DNA from: Acidobacteriaceae bacterium
GTDB taxonomy: Bacteria; Acidobacteriota; Terriglobia; Terriglobales; Acidobacteriaceae
Assembly (NCBI GenBank): GCA_030037635.1
Contig: JASHQH010000026.1
Coordinates: forward strand, 1 to 36,222
DNA: 36,222 nt
Reading direction: 5' to 3'
A program made the translations under genes and the position numbers. The notes beneath the pieces are model-generated. The model was not told where the DNA came from. It worked only from the letters and a program-made list of their open reading frames with translations, and searched no databases. Numbering within the stretch: the stretch's first letter is position 1; each line of letters begins with the position of its first letter. Below are positions 27,616 to 33,565 of the stretch, piece by piece.

Positions 27616-29229
27616 TCACCGCGGCGATTTCTCCTCGTCCGTTCGCTCTTGCTTGTCTTCCGCCTCTGCAGGCTCTCTTTCTTCGGCTACAGGCGCGTTC
27701 TCCACGGCCAATTCGGCTGCAGTGTGGCTCTCTTGCTCGGCCACGTCCTCGGCCAAGGCCTCGGTGGCATCGCTGGCGGCGGCAAGATCGTCGGTTTCCG
27801 CCTGCGCCGCGCGCACGCTTTCTGCTTCTTCCAGAACCTCAGCAGCGTTTTCCTGCTCTGCCTCTACCGATTCCGCGGTCGCGGCGGCTGTCTCCGCACC
27901 GCCCTCAGCGGCCGGCTGTTCCGCTCCTGCAGTTTCAGCTGCCTGTGCTTCTTCAAACTGGCCGAAGTAGTGGCGCACGGCCACCGAGATCTTCTCCAGC
28001 GTCTTTTCGCCGATGCCCGGGATTTCTTCGAGCTGCTCCGGCGTCATGTCGGCCAATGCCTCGACGGTGGTGATGCCGGCGGTCACCAGTTTCTGGATGA
28101 TGCCCTCGCCCAGTTCGCTCACCTGCTCGATGGGCGTAGTCGGCGCACCGGCCAGCGCCTGCATCTGCTGCTCCACCTCCTGGCGCTTTTCCTCTTCGCT
28201 CTTGATGTCGATCTTCCAGCCCAGCAGCTTAGCCGCCAGCCGCACGTTCTGTCCCTTTTTGCCGATGGCCAGCGAAAGCTGCGTATCGTCGACGATGACT
28301 TCGAGTTGCTTCTCGCCCAGGTCCGTGATCGACACACGGCTCACCTTGGCCGGCTGCAGCGCCTTTTCAGCGAAGGTGGTAATCTCGTCGGAAAACTCGA
28401 TGATGTCGATCTTTTCCCCGCGCAGCTCGCGGATGATCGACTGCACGCGCATGCCCTTCATGCCCACGCAGGCGCCTACGGGATCCACATCCTTGTCGCG
28501 GGACTGGACCGCGATTTTGGTGCGCTCACCGGCCTCGCGCGCAATGGCCTTGATCACCACAGTGTTGTCGTAAATCTCCGGAACTTCCGACTGGAAAAGG
28601 TTCTGCACCAGCTCCGGCGCGGCGCGGCTCACAATCACCTGAGGCCCCTTCGCCGCGCGGTCCACCTTCAGCAGGACCACGCGCACGCGCTCGCCTACGC
28701 TGAATTGTTCGAGGCGCGATTGCTCGCGCTTGGGGCAGCGCGCTTCAGCCTTGCCCAGATCGAAAATGATGTCCTGGCCCTCGATGCGCTTCACGGTCGC
28801 GTTCAGCACTTCCTTTTCCCGGTGCGCATACTCCTGGAAGACCGTATCGCGCTCCGCTTCGCGGACCTTCTGGAAGATGATCTGCTTAGCCAATTGCGCG
28901 GCGATGCGGCCCAGCGGACTGGTGTCGCGATAAATGCGAATCTCGCTGCCCACCTCCACACCCGGCGCCATCTCGTTGGCTTCTTCCAGGGTGATCTGGT
29001 TGACGGGATCTTCGATCTCGTCTTCAGTGGCAACCACGGTCTTATAAATGTAGGCGGTGATCTCGCCGGTTTCTTTGTTCAGTTCGCCGCGCATGTTTTC
29101 CTGGGTCTTGTAGTACTTGCGCGTGGCCAGGGCGATGGCTTCCTCCACCGCGCCCACAACGATGCTGGGGTCGATACCCTTCTCTTCGCTCAGAAGCTCG
29201 ATACTTTGATACAAAGCGCTTGTTGCCAT
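27616..29229 (-). CDS. nusA: Transcription termination/antitermination factor NusA
   Basis: Binds RNA polymerase and nascent RNA, modulating pausing, termination and antitermination. It has 537 residues from the ATG at 29229 (MATSALYQSIELLSEEKGID); longer frames start in the leader. The N-terminal polymerase-binding domain covers ~1-125, S1 ~130-200 and KH1/KH2 ~225-360 (VDPVGACVGMKGMRVQSI, LAIGKKGQNVRLAAKLLGW). A helix-hairpin-helix segment follows at ~400-430 (EQLEEIPGIGEKTLEKI). The last ~105 residues are an acidic Glu/Ala-rich low-complexity tail rather than the structured acidic repeats of E. coli. The gene lies between rimP and infB in the usual order. Its leader holds a GGG-rich tract described separately. 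Confidence 0.97.
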   Translation of the reverse strand: MATSALYQSIELLSEEKGIDPSIVVGAVEEAIALATRKYYKTQENMRGELNKETGEITAYIYKTVVATEDEIEDPVNQITLEEANEMAPGVEVGSEIRIYRDTSPLGRIAAQLAKQIIFQKVREAERDTVFQEYAHREKEVLNATVKRIEGQDIIFDLGKAEARCPKREQSRLEQFSVGERVRVVLLKVDRAAKGPQVIVSRAAPELVQNLFQSEVPEIYDNTVVIKAIAREAGERTKIAVQSRDKDVDPVGACVGMKGMRVQSIIRELRGEKIDIIEFSDEITTFAEKALQPAKVSRVSITDLGEKQLEVIVDDTQLSLAIGKKGQNVRLAAKLLGWKIDIKSEEEKRQEVEQQMQALAGAPTTPIEQVSELGEGIIQKLVTAGITTVEALADMTPEQLEEIPGIGEKTLEKISVAVRHYFGQFEEAQAAETAGAEQPAAEGGAETAAATAESVEAEQENAAEVLEEAESVRAAQAETDDLAAASDATEALAEDVAEQESHTAAELAVENAPVAEEREPAEAEDKQERTDEEKSPR

Positions 29230-29317
29230 ACTGCTGACTCTCGTTTCCTTGAGGCCGGGAGCCGTTTTCGCGAATCCCAGCGCCACGACTTCCACAATCA
29301 AAGGGCTTGTTCCGTGG

Positions 29318-29389
29318 CCCTTATCCCCTGAATCCCTACTCCCAACGTCCCTCGTCCCTGCTTTCTTCTTCCCTCGTTCCCTTGGTCCC
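29318..29389 (-). repeat. Imperfect GGGA(N4-5) repeat tract, possible RNA G-quadruplex, between rimP and nusA
   Basis: On the coding (minus) strand there are nine runs of three or four G's in 72 bases. Six consecutive runs (29318-29358) have loops of 4-5 nt, and three more follow beyond a 12-nt gap with loops of 5 nt. The core unit is roughly AGGGA plus 2-4 bases, repeated every 7-9 bases. Because it is transcribed in the rimP-nusA-infB mRNA, it fits the G3-N1-7 rule for an RNA quadruplex just after the rimP stop. Folding is inferred. Confidence 0.7.
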
Positions 29390-29394
29390 TGCCT

Positions 29395-30018
29395 TTAGAT
29401 CTCCGGTACCAGATTCGCCTTCTCGATGTTGCTCAAGGCGATCTCCACTTTGCTTACGCCTGTTCGCCGGGCCGAACCCTTGCCGTGGCGCTTTCCGCCG
29501 GCGAGATCCAGCACGATACTGGGCGCCCCAGTTCTCGCTTCTGAGACCTGGGAACCGGCTGCCATCAATCTTCCCTGCCAGTGCCGGTTGTTGCGAACTG
29601 GATTAAACGTCAGCACCTTCACAAGGCAACCGGCAAACCGCTCGAAGTCCTCCGGACGGGAGAGCTTTCGGTTCAGCCCGGGAGAACTGGCTTCCAGCGT
29701 GTAGGCAGCGCCGGGAACGAGATCCTCCACGTCGAGCAAGATCCCAAAATCGCGGCTGAACGCGGCACAATCTTCGTGCGTCACCCCCGAAAGCTGCTCT
29801 ACGGCGAGCGAGCCTTCCAGAAGCTTCCCGGGCAAGCTCTCCTGACCGGCCGCAGCCGCCGCCTTCAGGCGCGCCCGCCCCTCGGCGCTCTTTTCGAGCA
29901 TTACCCTCAGGGTTCGTTCCCTGCCCGGCCCCGTGAATTCGACATCCACTACTTCGAGCCCGTGCGAGGCGGCCACCCGCTTCGCCGCCAACCGGATTTC
30001 GTCCAATTTGGTCGTCAT
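29395..30018 (-). CDS. rimP: Ribosome maturation factor RimP
   Basis: Assists 30S subunit assembly. It has 207 residues from the ATG at 30018 (MTTKLDEIRLAAKRVAASHGLEVVDVEF), against ~150 in E. coli. The extra length is an insertion of about 40 residues after the first beta strands (EKSAEGRARLKAAAAAGQES...), before LSGVTHEDCAAFSRDFG. The core continues with YTLEASSPGLNRKLSRPEDFERFAG, the family signature, then an Sm-like C-terminal domain with its own insert. In-frame ATGs at 30132 and 30174 would give N-terminal extensions. They would be read through a terminator hairpin in the leader, so I prefer the conserved start, although GGAGAG stands two bases before the ATG at 30132. Confidence 0.92.
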   Translation of the reverse strand: MTTKLDEIRLAAKRVAASHGLEVVDVEFTGPGRERTLRVMLEKSAEGRARLKAAAAAGQESLPGKLLEGSLAVEQLSGVTHEDCAAFSRDFGILLDVEDLVPGAAYTLEASSPGLNRKLSRPEDFERFAGCLVKVLTFNPVRNNRHWQGRLMAAGSQVSEARTGAPSIVLDLAGGKRHGKGSARRTGVSKVEIALSNIEKANLVPEI

Positions 30019-30028
30019 GAGTGTCTTC

Positions 30029-30044
30029 ACCGCCTGCAGGCGGT
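30029..30044. repeat. Perfect 16-bp palindrome beside the rimP start
   Basis: ACCGCCTGCAGGCGGT is fully self-complementary. In the rimP mRNA it lies 10-26 bases before the ATG and includes GGCGGT, the closest thing to a ribosome-binding site. It could be a small translational switch or a protein-binding site; neither is shown. Confidence 0.5.
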
Positions 30045-30102
30045 TTATTTTCAGCGAGTTAAGGGCCAAATGCCCGACGTGCGCGCCCCCGCTCTTTGGT
30101 CC

Positions 30103-30129
30103 AAATAAAAAGTGGGCCGTAAGCCCACT
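30103..30129 (-). terminator. Intrinsic terminator inside the rimP leader (possible attenuator)
   Basis: On the minus strand a perfect 7-bp stem AGTGGGC / GCCCACT with a 5-nt loop is followed by TTTTATTT. It lies about 55-80 bases after the predicted transcription start and about 85 bases before the rimP ATG. A terminator within the leader suggests premature termination as a control point for rimP-nusA-infB. Confidence 0.65.
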
Positions 30130-30190
30130 CATCTCTCCGCCAGCCGGTGCGCACACGGAAAAACCGGCGGACAAACGCGTTTGCCTCTAT

Positions 30191-30219
30191 AGAATACGGC
30201 GAATTCTGTGAAAATTCAA
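30191..30219 (-). promoter_or_regulatory. Sigma70 promoter of rimP-nusA-infB
   Basis: The minus strand reads TTGAAT, 17 bases, TATTCT: four of six and four of six matches with ideal spacing. The predicted start near 30184 gives a ~165-base leader. This is the best promoter match in the window and it faces the right way. Confidence 0.65.
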
Positions 30220-30390
30220 CCACCTGACCCGGCGCGGGATTGAGGAAGAATTGCGCCAGAGCAGGTGAGAGCACTGCCGTTCACGGGCCGGGGCTTCTCA
30301 TTCCTCGAAAGTCGTACCGGCACGACTCAAGCTGGTAATTCAGAACTCTGGCGGCCGGTGTGAAACTGGGACCAACTTTTGAAATCTGAG

Positions 30391-30444
30391 GCCCGCTGAT
30401 GTCCTAGCCCAAAGGGGAGCGCATCAGCGGGCTTCGTTTGTTTG
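30391..30444 (+). terminator. Strong terminator-like hairpin without an upstream gene
   Basis: A perfect 11-bp stem GCCCGCTGATG / CATCAGCGGGC (30391-30401 with 30422-30432) encloses 20 nt, which contain an inner CCC-AAA-GGG. TTCGTTTGTTTG follows. On the plus strand no coding gene precedes it, so it may end a small RNA transcribed from about 30220 onward. The opposite strand has no T-tract. Confidence 0.5.
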
Positions 30445-30475
30445 CGCCCGGTTCCGCCGCTGCCAGCGTGTCAGA

Positions 30476-30500
30476 TCAACAGCACAAGTCAACAGCACAA
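30476..30500. repeat. 13-bp tandem repeat, two copies
   Basis: TCAACAGCACAA occurs at 30476-30487 and again at 30489-30500, a direct tandem duplication with a 13-base period. No function is suggested. Confidence 0.7.
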
Positions 30501-30544
30501 ATTGACCCGCGTTGTCCCGCGAATGTCACGATGGGGGCACGCTC

Positions 30545-30590
30545 AGACAAGTCGAGAGAAGCAAGCCTTTCGACGTGTCTTGTTTTGTTT
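30545..30590 (+). terminator. Second terminator-like hairpin
   Basis: AGACA-A-GTCGA pairs with TCGAC-G-TGTCT (one mismatch in 11) across a 14-nt loop, followed by TGTTTTGTTT. On the minus strand the same hairpin lies just beyond the tRNA-like 3' end, so it could serve either direction, but the T-tract favours plus. Confidence 0.45.
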
Positions 30591-30620
30591 GGCGTCCCGG
30601 ACTGGATTTGAACCCGTGTC
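30590..30620 (-). pseudogene. Possible tRNA 3'-end remnant
   Basis: On the minus strand the sequence reads like a T-arm (GGGTTCAAATCC, four of five stem pairs), then CCGGGAC, a G and CCA. No matching 5' acceptor strand or complete D- and anticodon arms can be built upstream, so this is at most a fragment. Such 3' ends often mark attachment sites of integrated elements. It borders the exopolysaccharide cluster. It may be coincidental. Confidence 0.3.
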
Positions 30621-31168
30621 TTCGGTGCGAAAGGCTGCTGGAAAATCGCAACTCTAACCCTCCAGCAGATCGTCGGCGGCGAACTGCGTAGCCCAGCGAT
30701 TGGCAGTCATCTTTGTGAAATGCCCAAAAACAAAATGTTTCACAATTGTTTTACGTTCGTCTCACTTTTCTTGTTGCATTGCCTCGGGTCGGGTGGTATG
30801 GTTGTCCTTCCCCAACAGTATGGAGGTCCAGTGAAGGATACTTCACTGCGCGGTAACGCGATTTGCGTGTGCGCCTTTGCTCTCCGCAAGGGCAAAGTGA
30901 ATTGTGTGTCCGAATGTCAATCCTTGCCATGGGACTGACGGGGGCGAAGCCTGCTCCTGATTACATGGCAATAAGTAAGTATGGCTGCGTTGTCGGCTCG
31001 AAAGTCACGAGCTGTGCTGAAAGATCTCCGGCGACGGCCGGCCTCGAAAATCCAATAAATGTAGGGAGTATCTTACAGGTTCATTCCGCCTCTCAATCGG
31101 CGCACAGCGCCTCCTAACCTCGTTCATCGCGCATTAGAGCAAGCATAATGGCCCCGTCAAAAAGGGCG

Positions 31169-31182
31169 GCGTTGCAACGATA
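31169..31182. promoter_or_regulatory. Third GTTGCAACGA element, upstream of the RHH gene
   Basis: GCGTTGCAACGATA contains the 10-bp palindrome CGTTGCAACG and shares GTTGCAACGA with the two elements before yceI and the pirin gene. It is 30 bases before the start codon. TTGCAA here is 17 bases from TGAAAT, so it could also be part of a weak promoter. Confidence 0.35.
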
Positions 31183-31211
31183 ACACCTTTTCCCTGAAAT
31201 CTGCGTTTTCT

Positions 31212-31568
31212 ATGACAGTCCTGAGACCACGGACTCGCACAATCAACGTCCGCCTGTCTGAAGCTGAGTACCTGGAGATAGAGCGGTTCTGCCTCTCAAG
31301 CAGCGCGCGCAGTTTGTCTGACTTGGTGCGAAACACACTGAAGAAACTTGTCGATGGAGCGAGCGAGGAGCCTGCCTTGGCTTCAAGCCTGAGTGAGAAC
31401 GCACTGCAGGTTATCGAACTGGAACATCGGATCGAAAAGCTTTCTGCGGAGATCGCGGCGCTTCGCGGAGACTCCCGTGCAACGGACGTGGCGGGTGACG
31501 CGGGCGAGGCACAGGAATCGAACCCTTCGATGCAAAGCGATGGAGAAAAGGGCTTCCCGCCCCGATAG
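31212..31568 (+). CDS. Ribbon-helix-helix-like protein with coiled coil
   Basis: A 118-residue protein. Residues ~9-48 (RTINVRLSEAEYLEIERFCLSSS, then SLSDLVRNTLKKLV) fit the ribbon-helix-helix fold of CopG/MobC-like proteins: one beta strand and two helices, with a basic N-terminus for DNA binding. Residues ~58-88 (SLSENALQVIELEHRIEKLSAEIAALRG) form a heptad coiled coil. The tail is polar and likely disordered. No Shine-Dalgarno sequence is visible before the ATG. It is the first gene of the exopolysaccharide cluster, 84 bases before the Wzi-like gene, so it may regulate that cluster, but this is inferred from position alone. Confidence 0.65.
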   Translation: MTVLRPRTRTINVRLSEAEYLEIERFCLSSSARSLSDLVRNTLKKLVDGASEEPALASSLSENALQVIELEHRIEKLSAEIAALRGDSRATDVAGDAGEAQESNPSMQSDGEKGFPPR

Positions 31569-31652
31569 GCAGGACACAAGCCGGCGCCGAGATACAGGTC
31601 AGGCTTGGGAGCACATTGCGAAAACGCGCGCCGTCACGTGGCGCGACTGTTT

Positions 31653-33473
31653 ATGCTTCGTTCTTCAATGATTGTGATTGGGACGCTGTTCGTGACCGCA
31701 ACTTCCGTTTTCGCAGCACCTCCCGCGAGCGGCAGCACCGGCATTGGGCAAACGTCCGGATCTAGCGATGCAGAGTGGGGTTGCAATGCTTCGGAAGCAA
31801 TATCGTCGCCCTACATCCCTCTCGATAGCTGGTTTTATCCAGCGGTCTTGCGGCTCTATTCGCTCGGCTTTCTCGATCACATCTACTTAGGTATGCGTCC
31901 TTGGACTTGGACCAGCCTGAGCCACATGCTGCAAGATACGCCGGCCAACATCGAGGACGCGAAGGACGGGCCGGCGAAGGGTGAGGCGAAGCAACTGTAC
32001 GAAGCTGTGAACCGCGAATTGGAGGGCAGAGTCCCTGGCTGCGGCTCCAGCAGAATCAGAAGCGTTCAACTCGAATCGACCTATTCGATGATGCGTGGTA
32101 TCAGTGGCACACCCTTGCGCGATAGTTTTCATCTCGGCGCAACCATCGTGAATGATTACGGGCGACCTTACGAACACGGATTCAATAACTCCACGGGCGC
32201 CAGCGGCTACGCCACAGCCGGCCGGTTCACGCTCTACCTGCGCGGCGAGTTCCAAGGCGCGCCTTCGGCAGCTGGTTACCCCTCTGCCTTGACTCAGACG
32301 CTGGCCACGGTGGATGCAACTGACAATCCCGTGAGTGGATTGGCATACGACAATCAAGCCACGATCCCATCGGGGCTGATTGGTACTGCGACGCAGGGGC
32401 GGTTTCTCGAGGCCTATGTTTCCGCCCAAGTGGTGAACCACGTCATCTCCTTCGGCAAGCAGGACGAATGGTTGGGTCCGGCCCAAGGAGCCAGCATGGC
32501 TTATTCCAATAACGCCGAGAATGCCTACGCCTTTCACATCAACCGCGTCGAGCCACTGTATATTCCCGGCCTGTCGCGATTCACCGGGCCGTTTCGCTAC
32601 GAGTTTCTGCTGGGCGCGCTCAGAGGCCACACGCTCATGCCCAACCCTCTTTATTCCAGCAACTCGTCTGTAGAGCCGAATGTGATGAATCCGGGAGATC
32701 CGTGGTTTCATGTCGAGAAGATCAGCTTCCGCCCCACGAATAACCTGGAATTCGGCTTTGAGCGAACGGCACTCTTCGGTGGCGAGGGACATTCGCCGGT
32801 CACCATTCACACTTTTCTGAAGAGTTTCTTCAGCTTGTCGGCTCCGGACCCGGCGGTGAAGTACAGCCGCGACGACCCCGGCGCGCGATTCGGCGCTTTC
32901 GATTTCTCCTACAGGCTGCCCTTCGTGCGCAACTGGCTCACGCTCTACTCAGATTCGGAGGTGCACGACGACCTGTCCCCAGTCGACGCCCCAAGGCGTT
33001 CGTCCATTCGCCCCGGCCTCTATTTGTCGCACCTACCCGGCGTTGCCAAGCTCGACATGCGCGCCGAGGCCGCATCGACTGACCCTCCTGTCGCTAGCAG
33101 CCTTGGCGGCCAATTCATGTACTGGGAAGCAATTGAAAAGCAGGGGTACACCAACCAGGGGCAGCTTTTTGGCGACTGGATAGGGCGCGAGGACAAAGGC
33201 GGACAAGCCCGGGTCACCTATCACCTGAGCGGCAACGAATGGATCGCCGTGAACGCGCGTAACCAAAAAGCGGCGAAGGATTTCATTCCCGGCGGGACCA
33301 CGCTGAACGACATTGGGTTTCAGGCTGTCAAGCGTCTTGCCAGAGATGTTGAAATCAACGGCAGCTTTACATTGGAGCGCTGGAAGGCGCCGATCTACCT
33401 TCCCGGAGTGCAGACGGTCACTACGACCAGTGTCCAGGTCACATGGTTTCCAGCAGGCAGTGTCAGCTTCTGA
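31653..33473 (+). CDS. Wzi-like outer-membrane capsule assembly protein
   Basis: A 606-residue exported protein whose signal peptide (MLRSSMIVIGTLFVTATSVFA) ends near AAPPAS. Wzi-family proteins are outer-membrane barrels that bind surface polysaccharide. Recognisable elements are an N-terminal helical region (YIPLDSWFYPAVLRLYSLGFL, MRPWTWTSLSHML), ISFGKQDEWLGPAQGASMAYSNNAENAYAFHINRVEP, and LEFGFERTALFGGEGHSPVT. The protein ends in barrel-type strands and a terminal Phe. The ATG at 31653 was chosen for the signal peptide; there is no good ribosome-binding site, and an ATG at 31668 is possible. Its neighbours, an SLBB export protein and a Wzz-like protein, support the role in polysaccharide export. 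Confidence 0.85.
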   Translation: MLRSSMIVIGTLFVTATSVFAAPPASGSTGIGQTSGSSDAEWGCNASEAISSPYIPLDSWFYPAVLRLYSLGFLDHIYLGMRPWTWTSLSHMLQDTPANIEDAKDGPAKGEAKQLYEAVNRELEGRVPGCGSSRIRSVQLESTYSMMRGISGTPLRDSFHLGATIVNDYGRPYEHGFNNSTGASGYATAGRFTLYLRGEFQGAPSAAGYPSALTQTLATVDATDNPVSGLAYDNQATIPSGLIGTATQGRFLEAYVSAQVVNHVISFGKQDEWLGPAQGASMAYSNNAENAYAFHINRVEPLYIPGLSRFTGPFRYEFLLGALRGHTLMPNPLYSSNSSVEPNVMNPGDPWFHVEKISFRPTNNLEFGFERTALFGGEGHSPVTIHTFLKSFFSLSAPDPAVKYSRDDPGARFGAFDFSYRLPFVRNWLTLYSDSEVHDDLSPVDAPRRSSIRPGLYLSHLPGVAKLDMRAEAASTDPPVASSLGGQFMYWEAIEKQGYTNQGQLFGDWIGREDKGGQARVTYHLSGNEWIAVNARNQKAAKDFIPGGTTLNDIGFQAVKRLARDVEINGSFTLERWKAPIYLPGVQTVTTTSVQVTWFPAGSVSF

Positions 33474-33565
33474 GGAGTGTTCCGACGGGGTACGCGGTTG
33501 ACTCCGTCCGGGAAGGCGCGTCATTGTTCCCGCATCTGCGGGGAATTCAAGCGGGAATACGCACA

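Larger units (their letters stand above)
30220..31211. other. Gene-poor kilobase with several hairpins
   Basis: This region lies between the divergent rimP and RHH-protein units. Open frames here (for example 30720-30938 and 30863-31117, plus) have no family match, no ribosome-binding site and unusual composition, so I do not call them. It holds inverted repeats at 30310-30327, 30391-30432, 30545-30580 and 30635-30668, a 13-bp tandem repeat, and a tRNA 3'-end-like segment. From 30700 the sequence is more A+T-rich than its surroundings. Confidence 0.5.

Noticed and set aside
25836-29331. Plus-strand open frames of 745 and 633 codons opposite infB and nusA
   Set aside because: They arise because the Pro/Ala/Gly-rich linker and acidic tail leave few stops on the other strand. 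The products are Arg/Gly/His-rich and no start signals are present.
30442-30657. Small plus-strand frame ending SRTGFEPVSSVRKAAGKSQL
   Set aside because: The GFEP string is what an antisense tRNA T-arm encodes. There is no ribosome-binding site, and the segment is better read as a tRNA-like remnant.
30720-31117. Two small plus-strand frames (72 and 84 codons) before the RHH gene
   Set aside because: Composition is Cys-rich and irregular, they overlap each other in different frames, and neither has a start signal or recognisable family.
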